Source: Polydactylus sextarius
Taxonomy: Eukaryota; Chordata; Actinopteri; Polynemidae
Direction: 5' to 3'
Assembly: GCA_016801845.1 (NCBI GenBank)
Contig: CM028931.1
Coordinates: 16,123,305 to 16,187,304, forward strand
Length of the DNA: 64,000 nucleotides
In this document: piece by piece, positions 12,362 to 25,155 of the stretch
How positions within the stretch are numbered: the first letter of the stretch is position 1
Layout: each line of letters opens with the position of its first letter
Notes under the pieces: generated by a model
The model's input: the letters and a program-made list of their open reading frames with translations, nothing else
What the model was told of the DNA's origin: nothing
Databases searched by the model: none
Translations under genes and position numbers: made by a program

Positions 12362-12952
12362 CCTCCTCCTCGTCGTCGTGGCGACTAAACTGACCCGACG
12401 GACGCGACTCGCCACCTCTTTCCCGGAGGAGAACAGGTTGTCACGTTTGAGCCACAAAGAGAAACTAGAAAATAATAAAAAACCGTGTGTGGACGTCGCA
12501 GCTCAGCTGACAATCTGAAACACAAACCTGCACTTTAGCTGATCAGGAATCTGTTTTCATTTTTCAGCTTCTTCTTCATCTTTTAGCTGCTTTATTCACT
12601 TTTATTTTATATAAAAAAATGTATCTGTTTAATTCCACATCAGTCTGAGACGGTGATTTAAATATATAATAATAATTATTATTATTATTATAATAATAAT
12701 AATAATGAACCAATCACCACCTCAGTCTGTTCACAGCACATTAAAGGTCCAATACTGTCCTGTCTACTTACCCCTGCCCCTCATCCCCTTAAACAAAGTG
12801 TTGATTGTTGGGGTAAAAACACAGATTATTGATTAGTTAATTAATTAAATCTAACTATTTTTTTTTGACAACTGCATCCTTGTCCTGGTGCATGCTGGGT
12901 AACTTCTCATGTGTTCGAGGTGCTGGTCTCGGATCAGCGTCGTTCGGAGGGG

Positions 12953-12989
<37 letters not shown>

Positions 12990-14290
12990 CGTCGCCGTCG
13001 ATCGGACGGATCGTGATCTCTTCACATCGCTTGTTTTTCACATTAATTTATCTCTTTTATATTCGTTAACGTCTACAAATCACCTGGACTCGAGATTCCT
13101 GCGACGCTTCTGCCCCCTAGTGGCTGAAAGACGGCGTCGCAGACGACAAGTATCATCAGCTCTGATCTTTATTAATAATAATAATAATAATAAAAGCTGA
13201 ACTGTGTATTATAAGACTGTAAAAAAAGAAAAGAAGAGAAACACTTTTAAACTAAATCCTGTATTTTTTCACAGCACTTTGATTTGAAACGTCGGCCATG
13301 TTGAAGGCGAAGCTCTACTGCCACACGCAACACGTTGGAAATCACTTTATAAAAAACACGAAAGTATTGATATTATGATGATTATTATTAGATTTTCTCC
13401 ATCTGAGTTGGTACGTGTGTGTCCACATGTGTGTGTTAAACCAGGAAACGCACATTAGTTAATTGCAGTTCAGTGTTAATATCAACCAAAGGCACAGAGG
13501 TTTTTTTTTTTTTTTTTTGTTTTTTTTGACAGGTGCCTTATTATTCTTTGATCATCATTATATGACTTTTTTTTTTTTTTTAATTTTTTTTATTATTATT
13601 TTGGTTGAAATATTTTGAGTAAAACAAAAAAAAAAAAAAGAAAAAAGAAAAAGCCATAAGTGTTATTTATTTTATTTTGTTTTATTTTATTTTATTGGAT
13701 AATTCAAAAAAAAAAAAAAAAAAAAAAAATTAGGAAAAATCAGAAAAATATTTGTTTTTTTAAATATTTTTTGAAAGAAAAAAGGAAAAAAAAAATCAAG
13801 GAAACTTTTTTTTGATATTATAAAAATAGAAAAATTGTACAGTTGAATTTTTTTTTTTTTTTTTTTAAAAAGCAAGAAACGAACTGAATCTGTTGCCGTC
13901 GGCTCTAATGTGAAGTTCATCTTTTTTATTTTATTCTATTTTGGTTTTTACTTTTAAAAAAAGAAAAGAAAATATAATAAAAGTAGAGACAGACCTGGTC
14001 CCGCCCACGTCCAGTACATCCGCTACCATGACGACGATGATTGATTGATGATGTAATGTTATTTTAATGACGATCGAGGTCTTAATCGATGCCTTAAAAA
14101 ATCTTTTGTGTCACTGTTTTAATCTGCTATTGTTGCAATACACTGTAAAACTACCTAATGTAAACTGCTGTTTATCGTAAAAATTTTTGTTTGTTTTTGT
14201 TTTTGTTTGTTTGTTTTTTTTTTGCTGTGCGTATAACTTTTGTTTGCTTGGGCTGTTAATGTTGCAAAATAAATGTAATTTTAATTTTTT
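12362..14290 (+). other. Probable pde8b 3' UTR with candidate poly(A) signal
   Basis: This follows the pde8b stop codon and has no other gene. It contains GTT and TAA triplet runs (12955-12990, 13170-13195) and long T and A homopolymers (13500-13990). An AATAAA hexamer at 14268-14273, followed by a T-rich stretch, is a plausible poly(A) signal; earlier A-rich hexamers are embedded in simple repeats. The UTR end cannot be fixed from sequence alone. Confidence 0.35.
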
Positions 14291-14739
14291 TTTTTTTTAC
14301 AGTGAAACGTGGCTCCACCTCTTGAATGTTTCACTGTTTCACCAGAAAATATTTTTGCTAAATTTTCTTATTCCACAGAGACGATGATATTGAAATATTC
14401 TGCCTTTATTTTATTTTATTTTATTTTATTTTATTTTTTTATCTTGATTTAACGACAACAGGACAATTACAAAACGATAAATTATATAAATGATATGAAA
14501 TATTTTTGAAACACAAGTAGAAGATTTTACTGCCTCGTTCATCGTAGTTTCGACTCCACCGTGTTTTGTTTTATCTGTTTTATTTTGAAAGGGTTTAATG
14601 TTTTATTTTTGCTTTACGACGTCTTATTTTGATGTTTCCTGTCAAAACACAGAAATGTATCGTGACGGACGATTAAAAACGTTCTTTAAATACCGAACTC
14701 GTCACGGAAACGTGCTCATTTCTTAGACGGTAGATTCGT

Positions 14740-15720
14740 ACGCTTTGGAAAAGTTGCGATGAAAGTTGCGATGTTTTTAGATCGAAAAAAGTTGTGGGAG
14801 AACGTCAAAGTTACGTCGATTTTGCTGCAACTTTTTACCTTAAAAAAAAAATGAGGAAAACAATAACAAAAACAACAATAATAAAAATCGCAACTTTTGA
14901 ACCAATCCCGCAACATCGCAACTTTTAGCACAATTTTTCTCTTTTACAGAGAAAAAAGTATTAACCGCAAAATGTTTAGTCTTAGTTTGTTAGTTTGTTT
15001 TGCAGTTCAAAATAATTGCAACAAAAGTTGCGATGTTTTCAGGCGTTCTGTTGCAATTAAGTTGCAGGAGCAAGTCGAAATTTCTTTTTTTAAAATGAAG
15101 GAAAAATTTACAAAAAGTTTCCTTTTTTAAATACAAAGGAAAAGCGCAACTTTAACTAGCTCCTGCAACTTTATCGCAACAAAGCGAAACAAAAATATCG
15201 CAACTTCAGCTCCTTTTTTTTAAGGTGTTTTGTTGCAAAAAGTTGCAGTAGCAAGTCAAAGTTGTTGCGTTTTTTTCCTCAAAGGAGACAAAAACTTAAA
15301 AAGGGGTAAAAAATCGTAACTTTGACTTATTTATGCAACATTGTCTAAAAACACCGCAACTTTTTCTTTATTTTTTTATAGAAAAGCTGCAGTGAAATGA
15401 ATCTTCTTACAGCTGCAAAACAAACAAAGTTACTACTGTTCGACATTTGCAGTTTATACGTTTTATTTTCTATAAAAGGACAAAAGTTGCAGTGGAAGTT
15501 GCAACGTTTTTAGGCGTTTCGTTGCAATTAAGTTGCAGGAACAAGTCAAAGTTACGATTTTTTGCCTTTTTAGGAGGAATCTTTTTTAAAAAGGGACAAG
15601 ATTCACCGCAACTTTTACTCTTCAGAAGGGTCATTTTATTTGACTTGCTCTTGCAACTTTATTGCAACAAAACGCCGCAACTTTTGACGCAATTTTTTAT
15701 TATCTTTTTTTTTTTTACAA
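14740..15720. repeat. Palindromic GTTGCAAC-type repeat cluster
   Basis: Several imperfect inverted repeats of 150-200 bp lie head to tail. The left arms read like AAAAGTTGCGATGTTTTCAG, GTTGCAATTAAGTTGCAGGA; the right arms are their complements (TCCTGCAACTTTATTGCAAC, AAAACGCCGCAACTTTT). The pair about 15025-15090 with 15136-15205 is a clear example. The family recurs in wdr41 at 20330-21065 and as a fragment at 61850-61905. The remainder of the pde8b-wdr41 spacer (15721-16241) has a few GCTAAGC words and nothing else recognised. Confidence 0.8.
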
Positions 15721-16241
15721 GTTCCAGTGAATTCAGGCAAATTAGGAGGCAAAATTCTCATAAAAACAAGGCCTGGAGGGAAAGATAAAAACAGAGTTAG
15801 CTTAGCCTAGCTTAGCTTAGCATAAAGACCAGAGTCACTCAACAAGTTACAGCAACTTTTAAAAACTTTTTACACTACTAGGTTGATTTAATTCTACAAA
15901 CACTCACTTTTTTCTGATAATTGATGCTAATGAAGCTAGTTAAATGAGGCAAAACCGCACCCGATTAGCCAAGTTAGCAAGGCTAAGCTAATTTAGCTTA
16001 ACCGGTTAACCTCGAACAGGTTGATGAGGTTGGAAATAAAAATTATTACAAGTTTCTGTTTCATAAATGAGACGTTTACTCAAGGTTTTTTCAAGTGTAA
16101 ATTAAAAATGTTCAAGCAGACGGACGTTAAATTATCTGTAAACACCAACGACGATCATTGCACAAGATTAAAGTTTAAATTAAGACACGTGACGAGCAGC
16201 AACAACTCCCACCTCTACCTCTCTTTGTTTCTGTTTAAAGT

Positions 16242-17864
16242 TCAGAGTCCTCCGTTTTCCTCCAGTTTCTGGAAAAGCGCGAGGCTGCGAAGGTGCGACT
16301 GTCGTTCTCCGTTTTTCCACAAAATCAGCAGGTGATCCGTCGAACACGTGACCAAACCGTTCTCCCTGAAGCTCACGAACATCTGACGGGAACGAAACGA
16401 AGCAAAAAGGGAATCGTTCGTCTGGTTATTCAAGCTACGATGTCGCGCGACGTCGCGGAGAAGAACAAGCTGAGACGGTACCTGAACGGCTCCCGAGTGT
16501 CCGATCAAGTCGCCCGTCGGCTCCAGCGTCCTGATGTTCGGGACGTCCATGACTTTTTTCGACGGAGGTCCGGTTTGTTTGTTCGAGCGTCCGAAAGACC
16601 ACATCCCGAAGAAACCTGCGCACGATAACGAATAAAAAAAAAGACAAACAAAACACACATTTACTCTGTCGTCAGTTAAAGTCCAGTTCGCACGAGTCGA
16701 CTCGTTGATTCACTCACAACCGCGAATGTTTTAAGGGCTAGCAATACTAAAAGATAGCAATGCTAATTGGTAGCAATGCTAGATGTTAGCAATGTTAACC
16801 ATTAGCCAAACTTAGCAAACTCAGACCGACATTGCAAAGTCTGACGTTTTACGTGCTAGCCATGCTAAATGTTAGCGATGTTAAGTGTTACCAACGTTAG
16901 ATGTTAGTGCTGCTAAGAGCTAGCGATGCTAAATGTTAGCAATGCTAACCATTAGCCATGCTAAGGGTTAGCGAACTCAGAACCATGTTTAAAAGTCGGA
17001 CGTTTTAAGTGTTAACGATACAAAATGTTAGCGATGTTAAGTGTTACCGACGTTACATGTTAGCGATGCTAAATGTTAGCAATGCCAAGAGTTAGCGACA
17101 CTTAATATTACCGCTGCTAACCATTAGCCATGCTAAGCGTTAGCAAATGCAGAACGACGTCTAAAAGTTGGACCTTTTAAGCTCTTGTGGTGCTAAAAGT
17201 TAGCGATGCTAAATCTTAGCGATGTTAAGCGTTACCAACTTTAGACGTTAGCGATGCTAAGCCCTAGAGATGCCAAGAGTTAGCAATGTTAAACGTTACT
17301 GATGCTTAATGTTGCAGATGCTAACCATTAGCCGTGCTAAGCAGTAGCAAATTTGTTTAAGTCGGACGTTTTAAGCGCTAGCGGTGCTAAAAGTTTGCGA
17401 TGCCAAAAGTTAGCGATGTTAAATGTTACCGTCATTAAACGTTAGTGATGAGAAGCGCTAGCTGTCGCTAGTTTCTCACAAATCGCTGGTAAAGTCGACT
17501 CGTGTGAACTAGACTTTAGTCAGATGATTCACGTTTCATCTTGTAGCTTCGTGTTTGTTTCCACCAACTTCTGAGGGAAACATCTGGATGTTTATCTGCT
17601 AAACGCTCCACGTTGTTCTGAGTTCTAGCTTCTAGAAACGTACAATTATGAGCCTTAAACATCAAAACAACCAGCTAAAAGATGCTAAACTTACCCTGTC
17701 TGCTACTATCAGTGATCAGTTAATAAAACTCGCCACCATATTATTCCTGTATAGACACGAGAGTCATGTTATTGATGTGAAACCTCGGAGGAGATGAACC
17801 TGTCGTCTGATCAAAGCTTCACTTCCCTTTGATAAACTCAACAACACATCTGGACTGCATCAGT

Positions 17865-17958
<94 letters not shown>

Positions 17959-20900
17959 AGCTGCTGAGTGCAGGTAATTTCCTCTCCAGTCTTTCAACTT
18001 CCTGATTGACACAACCTGGACCTGGACCTGGACCTGGACCTGGTCGTGTGTGTCACATCTGAGTGTGTGTGAGACCTGGGGAGGCGGGTTCAGCTTGTAG
18101 AGGCAGGTCCTGGATCTCCCACATCCTCACGCTGCCGTCCTCAGAGCAGGACATCAACTCACTGAAACCAGACGTTAGTTCACACGTTAGTTCATCGTCC
18201 GATGACGTTAGAACGTAGAAGTAGTTTATACATCTGTCAAACAAACATTAAATATTTAGACTTTTTCTCACGGTGAGAATTCTCATAAATTTGCGACTTT
18301 TATTCTCGTAAATTTTGTACTTTTACTCTTGTAACTTAACAAATTTCATTCTTGTAAAATTACGACTTATTCTGGTAAATTTGCAATTTATTCACAAAAA
18401 TATTGTACTTTTATTCTTTTAAATTTTAGGCTTTTGTTCTTTATTAAATTACAACATATTCTTGTAACTTTTCAACTTTCAACCTTATAAATTTATGAAC
18501 TTCATTCTCGTAAATTTACGAAAAAATTTGCGGCTTTTATTCTTATAACTACTAATTTTGTTCTCGCAAAATTCTAACTTTTATTTGTAAAATTATAGAT
18601 TGTATTCTCAAAAATTTACAAATTCAATTCTCGTAAATTTGTGACTTTTATTCCCGTAAATTTTATACTTTTATTCTCGTAAAGCTGCGACTTATTCCTG
18701 TAACTTTAAAACTTTCTTTCTCGTAAGTTTACGACTTTTATTTTCATAAAATTACAAAGTACATTCTCGAAAACATACTAATTTTATTCTCCTAAATTTT
18801 GTATTTTTACTCTTGTAACTTAACAAATTTTATTCTTGTAAAATTCTGACTTTTATTGTTGCAAATTTACGACTTTTATTCTCGTAAAATTACGATTTTC
18901 ATTGTTGCAAATTTAAAACTTTTATTCTCGTAAAATTACAACTTTTTGTTGCAAATTTACGACTTTTATTCTCGTAAAATTCCGACTTTCACTGCTGTAA
19001 ATTTCCGACTTTTCTCGTAAAATTACGACTTTTATTGTTGCAAATTTACGACTTTTATTCTCATAAATTTACAAATTACATTCTCGAAAACGTACTAATT
19101 TTATTCTCCTAAATTTTGTATTTTTACTCTTGGTAACTTAACAAATTTTATTCTTGTAAAATTACGACTTTTTGTTGCAAATTTACGACTTTTATTCTCG
19201 TAAAATTACGATTTTCATTGTTGCAAATTTAAAACTTTTATTCTCGTAAAATTACAACTTTTTGTTGCAAATTTACGACTTTTATTCTCGTAAAATTACG
19301 ATTTTCATTGTTGCAAATTTACAACTTTTATTCTTGTAAAATTACAAATTACATTCTCAAAAACGTACTAATTTTATTCTCCTAAATTTTGTATTTTTAC
19401 TCTTGTAATTTAACAAATTTTATTCTCGTAAAATTCCGACTTTCATTGTCGCAAATTTCTGGTTTTTATTCTCGTAAAATTACGACTTTTTGTTGCAAAT
19501 TTACAACTTTTATTCTCGTAAAATTACAACTTTTTGTTGCAAATTTACGACTTTTATTCTCATAAATTTACAAATTACATTCTCGAAAATGTACTAATTT
19601 CATTCTCGGAAATGTTGCACTTTTACTCTTGTAACTTAAATGTTATTCTGAAAACGTGCGTCTTCTTCGTGTCGGACCTGTCTGACAGTAACGTGGTGTG
19701 CAGGACGTTGGAGTCGTGTGCGACCTTCCTGTAGGCTACCACCGCTCTGGTCAGAACGCTGTAAACGTACAAGCCGCTGCCCACGGCGGCCAGGATGAGC
19801 TGAAACACAAACATCAACGTTGTTAAAAAGTTCTTATATGGATCAAAGCGACTAAATAAAGCGCCGCTCCCTCCCGCCACCTGTCCGTTGGTGCTCAGGT
19901 GCTGGATGGACATCTCGCTGGGTTTGGCCGCCAGTCTGATCTCGGCCTGGGTGGCGTTCTGCGGCTCCTCCCACAGGATGTGTTCGTACGCCGTGACGGT
20001 CCAGTCGATGGCGTTCCATAAGATCAGCTCGCCGGCGTGGGAGCCGCTGGCGAAGACGCCGTCTGAAGTCAAGACGAGAAGTTCGGTTTGTTACAAAGTG
20101 AACGAGCCGATCGATTCGACGCAGGAAGGAAACAAAAGAAACCGACCGTTGACGACGATCAGAGCCCGAATCTGATCCTGGTGATCGGACAAACATCGCA
20201 TTTCAGACACGGACACGGACGAATCGGAGGAGACCGTCAACTTGTAGATCACTGAAAAACAACACAATATTTTAATCCACAGAGTTTTATACAGAATACG
20301 AGGGTTTTTCTCATTTAAACGAGCAAAAAAACAACTTTATTGCAAAAAAACGGCTAAAAATAACGTAAACTTTTTCCCGATCTTAAGAGAAAAAAGTATA
20401 AAGAGAAAAATCGTACAGTTTTGCTTTGTTGTGCAACTAAAGTTGCAATGTTTTTTGACATTTTGTTGCAATTAAGTTGCAGGGTGAATCAACGTTGAAA
20501 GATTTGTTTTTGTTTTCCCTTTTAAAGGAAAAAAGTCGCAACTTTGTCTCGTACCCGCAACTTTATTGCAACAAAATGCCTAAAAACAATGTTTTTCTTC
20601 TTAAAAACTGCAATAAAGTTGCAGCATTTTAAACGTATTTTAAACGAAGATTGTTGCGAGATTTTTTTTTGCCTTTTGAAAGAAAACTATTTTTTTTCTT
20701 TTAAAGGAAAAAGGTCACAACTTTGACTTTTTGTTTTAAATTTAGGCTTTAAAACGTCGCAAATTTCATCACAACTTTTTAAAGAAAAGCTAACGTGATA
20801 TTAAACATCTTATATTCACAACAAACTAAGACTGTAGACTTTTTTTCCTCTTAAATTTTTTTTTAAACTGTATTTTTTTTTTTTTTTAATTGCGAAGAAA

Positions 20901-23861
20901 ATTGCGGTGACTGTTTTTTTTTTTGTTGCAATTAAGTTGCGATGATTTTCCTTTAAAAGAAGGGAAAAAAAAAAAAGATCGCTAACATTTTTCTCTTTTA
21001 AAGGAATAACGTCGCAACGTTGTCTAGCTCCCGCAACTTTATTGCGACAAAAAAACGCAGCGACTTTCACTTTCATCACAATCGTCTCTTACTTATTTCT
21101 TTATCCATGGCGGCGGCGATGCAGTTCTTCGGCAGCTCGATCAGCGCCGTTATTCCTGCGGAAAAACGACAACATTAATCAGTTTGTGTGCAAACTTGGG
21201 AGTCGAGCGGGCGAAGACTGTCGGCGCAACAATCAGACGGTCGAGACGAGTGTCGCCTCCGTCTTCTCCATCTTGTTTGTTGTCGTTTCTTCTCACCCGT
21301 GTCGCTGTGGTTCTGTCTGTGACACTGAAGCTGAAAGTCTTTGTTCCACACACACAACTCCTCGCCGCCGGAGATCCACGCGCTCAACCGCTCCAACACC
21401 AGCAGACACTGACGGAGAAGAGAAGAGTGTGTGAATTAAAAACCTGCTATTTTTAAATCAGAGCAAACACAATTAACCTCCACGTGTAGGAATTAACCTC
21501 AGTCTCGGTGATGAAGCTCCTGAATGTTTGATACGATCTCAACGTTGAGCCAGTTTCCTTCCCGTTCAAACTAATTCAATCGGACGAGTTTTGGAGAAAG
21601 TTCGTGTTTTTGCGATTTCAACCTAAAGAGTTAGCTCAACGGCTAGCGACGCTAACCTGGGAAAATATCTGACCTGCTCCTCGTTCTCTCTTCAGCCGGG
21701 AAAGAAACTGTGTTGTGACTAGAAGTCGAAGTGGATCAGAAAATCATTTTTATCTCTTCGACTGTAATGCTAATCAATAACGTTCGTTAATGTTAGCATT
21801 AGCTTAGCGGTCGCTAGTCGTCCCTTTGCTAAAATTTTCCATTCATCGGATACCAGGACTCTTTATTAATTTAAACAAACATCTGGTCAGTTTTTAATCT
21901 GTCGCCGACTTGATGGACACAAACGAGTCTGTAGACGCCATCTTTGTTTGTTTGTTTGTTTGTCGTTGCTTGGTCATCACGGAGACTCGCAGCGTCGTCT
22001 TTAACGTAGCGACTAGCGACGACGTGTGATGGTGAAGTAGAGTTAGCTTCACTACAACAACACAGCAGAAAAGAGAAAGAGTTAATGACCTTCACAGAAG
22101 ACTGGAGATCAGAAATGGTCTGAACTCTGTTGCCAGTGTCAGGATCCCACAGCTGATCAATGGAATTAAGGAAAATTATAGAAAAAATCAGATATTAAAG
22201 TGATCTATATAAGGGTCTATAGTTAACAATGAAAGTAAATGGGGCAGCCAGCCAAACATATCTAAATGGTTATTTTTAACCACTAATAAAGCTGGTTTCA
22301 GCTCCACCATGAAAACCAGCGTGTTGCCATGGTGACGTTTACACGCCGGTTTAGCGGTTTAGTAACAGTCTCCTCAACTGTAGCTGCTATAGGTAGTCAC
22401 CAGTCAAACACCTCAGGAAAATCCACAACTATTGGTTGAATTAGTGTTAATAGTTGTGATTGTAACGTCATTAAATCCTGGAGGATCCGATCAACCAGTA
22501 ACAAGATTGTTTTCATGTGTTTTCACATCTAAACGTCTCTACTTCCTGTTTCCTCCTCAACAATAAACGTCTGTAAATCACGGTGAGAAGCAGCGGCTAA
22601 ATCCTGTCTAGTTCACGTGACCAGACGTAGAGTTTGGTGACGTCACGGTGTGATCGGGAGTCAATCACTGACAAGTCTTGTAGTGTGAACACTACAGGTC
22701 TCAGACCAGTTTTTGAGACTCCAGATCATGGAGAACAACTAGTTGTTAACGATCAACGGCAGCGTCTGAGACTGGAAGACGTTGGGTAAGTCTTGTAAAA
22801 CAGTGTTTTAATAAACTCTCAGTTCACTTACTAAGTTATCAGTACTTCAGTTTATGTGTAGGGACCCTATTCATGCTACTGCTGAAGTGAAGTGATATTT
22901 TGAGCTTTATTAGTGGTTAAAAAATGACAATTTAGATACGTTTGGCTGGCTGCCCCATTTACTTTCATTGTTAACTATTTGGTTGTGAAAACAAAAGACG
23001 GTCAAACTCGATATGACTTCAACCAACGTAAAATATCTCTTGAGGGGACGTTTGACTCGTATTCGTGGTGAAACAGATCTTGTTTGTTTCGTCTTTATAA
23101 ACGAGGATACACTGAGACTTCTGTCCGACGAGGCCGTGATGATTGACGTGTGCGGCGTGACTCCGTCGTTACACGTGAACGTGGTCATTGCTGTTATTTG
23201 TTGGGAATGACCCCTCAGCTCCTGCAGCCTCTCTCCGGTCTAAACAGACAGAGGTAAAATGGATATAACAAAATTAGTTTAACTGATTGAGGTGTATCTT
23301 TAATATATTATAATATTAATGACATTACCTCGATGTTCCACACCAGAACGAGGCCATCGTCTCCCGCTGAGGCACATCTGGCAAAACATAAGATGGAGTT
23401 TATTAGTTTTTAAGACAAAAAGCCTCAGTGAAGATGTCATCTGAGCAATCGTTTCCCTCTTTGTGAAAACCATCTCCTTCAAAAAAAAAAACATCTGTTC
23501 AACCTTCACTTGGCCTTTGACCCTTTAACCATCTCATACGACATGTTCTAGTAGATAAGAAGAAAAAAAACAGATAAAATGAGAAGAGAGGAACTGTCTC
23601 GGATGCGTTTTCGGGTTTTTTTTTTTAAAAAAAAAAGCAATCCGGGGAGTATTTTCTGGCCTTTGCCCTCGGCTGTGGACCCCGTGTGTGGCGGGTTATT
23701 ACTAGAGGAGACCAGGCGTGAAGCAGCGACACACACACACTCACACACACACACTTAGATGTGTTATAAATCCCTATCTGAGCACTTATGCAGACTCACT
23801 GTACCATACCGGTTTGCAGCATGTTTCCACCGAACAGTGAGCAGGTGCAAAACCTCTTATA

Positions 23862-23898
<37 letters not shown>

Positions 23899-24016
23899 AG
23901 AAGCATTAAAGGGCTTTGGTTATACTGTACTGCACACACACAATCACATAGTGGTGATGATTGGGCTCTTGTCATGCTCTGTAAGTTTGCTGTAGGTGAG
24001 GATCTCCTGTCAATCA

Positions 24017-24064
<48 letters not shown>

Positions 24065-24472
24065 CACCTGAAGTCATCAATCTGCACCAGAAATCGAACA
24101 ATGTCAAAATGTCCTTTCAGCACCTGCAGCTCAGTGAACCAGTTTTTGGGTTGTTCCTCGCCGATGCACAACACGCCGGTGTTTTTCTGCAAACGTAAGA
24201 GGTAAAACGAAAAGAAAAGACATTTAAAAAAAAAAAAAAAAGTAGGGAAAGAAGTTTAGCTGGAACAAAAACTAAAACAGAAGCTGTTAAAAGACGCTAC
24301 TTCCTCAAAATTAGCAGCTAACGCCGTTTTAGCTCATTAAAACAAACGTAAACGCGGCTAAGCTAAGCTAATTTAAGCTAGGTTATATATATATTTTTTA
24401 AAAAACAGCTACGTAACGTCTCACCTCCACGGAGCTTTGAGCTTCCCGACCACCGAGAATCCACCGAAGCAT
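16242..24472 (-). CDS. wdr41: WDR41, WD40-repeat partner of C9orf72-SMCR8 (complete, 13 coding exons)
   Basis: Coding exons in transcript order: 24472-24425, 24186-24068, 23377-23329, 23239-23111, 22152-22090, 21408-21297, 21155-21093, 20251-20147, 20062-19881, 19799-19678, 18161-18076, 16615-16482, 16382-16242. All phases join, giving 450 residues (human about 459). The start MLRWILGGRE matches the human N-terminus. WD40 blades are visible, including LKGHFDIVRF, CASAGDDGLVLVWN, LRGHSQQITA ... ITASSDRSLSLWD, ISGGEELCVWN, ASGSHAGELILWN, SCSEDGSVRMWE, LIGHSGAVQ and TCSTDHLLILWKNGE. In mammals WDR41 anchors the C9orf72-SMCR8 complex to lysosomes when amino acids are scarce. The protein ends ...FQKLEENGGL, slightly shorter than the human end. 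Several introns start with non-consensus donors (gtctca, gtccga, gtcggt, gtcatt, gtatcc), but frames and homology support them. It is transcribed tail-to-tail with pde8b. Confidence 0.96.
16735..17475 (+). repeat. 16-bp minisatellite with higher-order unit in a wdr41 intron
   Basis: Units such as GTTAGCGATGCTAAAT (16 bp) are tandemly repeated, broken every 150-190 bp by a segment with AAAAGTCGGACGTTTTAAGT (about 16840, 16990, 17160, 17350). This segment is the inverse of the marker in the 4090-5060 array and equals the one in 59285-59795. It lies in the intron between wdr41 exons 18161-18076 and 16615-16482. From 17476 to 17866 nothing was recognised. Confidence 0.9.
17867..17957. repeat. (CA)n microsatellite, about 90 bp
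   Basis: An uninterrupted CA dinucleotide run in a wdr41 intron, followed at about 18015-18044 by four copies of the hexamer ACCTGG just before exon 18076-18161. Confidence 0.97.
18270..19640 (+). repeat. AT-rich minisatellite with higher-order structure
   Basis: This is the same TTTTATTCTCGTAAATTTAC-type unit as 11200-12060, here about 1.37 kb in the intron between wdr41 exons 19799-19678 and 18161-18076. A marker block (ATTCTCGAAAACGTACTAAT, then TTTGTATTTTTACTCTTGTA) recurs near 18770, 19077, 19350 and 19577, so there is a higher-order unit of roughly 230-300 bp. The array ends about 40 bp from the splice donor of exon 19799-19678. Confidence 0.9.
20330..21065. repeat. Palindromic GTTGCAAC-type repeat cluster in wdr41
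   Basis: This second cluster of the 14740-15720 family lies in the intron between exons 21155-21093 and 20251-20147. GTTGCAATTAAGTTGCAGGG (about 20467) and CCCGCAACTTTATTGCAACA (about 20554 and 21031) are opposed, with T- or A-rich centres. Confidence 0.8.
22215..23085. mobile_element. Composite long-inverted-repeat element inside wdr41 (MITE copy with inserted repeat)
   Basis: A left arm (TTAACAATGAAAGTAAATGG, 22223) and a right arm (GCTGCCCCATTTACTTTCAT, about 22950-22970, continuing to about 23080) bracket a 291-bp sequence at 22291-22581. That inner sequence is nearly identical to 59874-60164. The right arm ends about 30 bp from the donor side of wdr41 exon 23239-23111. No transposase coding was seen. 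Confidence 0.75.
23700..24063. repeat. Microsatellites around wdr41 exon 2
   Basis: There is a CA run near 23728-23755, a (GT)n run at 23864-23897, and a (TG)n run of about 44 bp at 24019-24062 that abuts the 3' boundary of exon 24186-24068. Open frames through these are repeat artefacts. Confidence 0.95.
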
Positions 24473-25086
24473 GTTTTCGTAATTATTTCAACCTTTATAA
24501 CCACCTAAAAAACATAAAATAAACCACCATTTACCGCTAGCGTTGTTTACCAATAACAAGCTAACGAGCTAACGGTCAGACGTTCCGTGCGCGTGCAGTC
24601 TTCAATTGTCATTAACGTTATAACCAAAAACAAAATTACAAAAAATATCGATTATTTTATTTTTTTCAAGTCATTCGCCGATATGTTTTAACCCAACATT
24701 AACGTGACATGATATAAAATAAAAAATAAATGAGTAAATAAAAAAAAACCGTGAATTTATTTCAGTCACAACCACAACAAACCACTCATGTGACTCCGGC
24801 TACGGAAGCTTCAGAGGGACAAAATTAACCCAGGTTCGTTTATTATTTACGCGAAGTGAAAAATAAAAACAACCGCTTCTTGGAGGAGGTTTGAATCTAT
24901 TTAAATCAATATTTTAATGCATTTAGAATATTCTAATATTGATCAAATGAACCTTAATTTAGTCCTTATTTTATTAAAATATATTAAAAGTAATAAAAGC
25001 CATTACAAATAAATAAATTTGCAATCAAAACTACAAAAGTATCCACATATAAAGTATCAAAGTAAAAGTTGTGCTCTAATCTAGTG

Positions 25087-25155
<69 letters not shown>

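Noticed and set aside
12242..12457. Minus-strand open frame over the last pde8b exon
   Set aside because: Antisense shadow of coding and adjacent CTC-rich sequence; the plus strand has the clear PDE8 C-terminus.
22910..23188. 92-residue minus-strand open frame that includes part of wdr41 exon 4
   Set aside because: Only 23111-23188 is real wdr41 coding; the remainder is intron made of the inverted-repeat element.
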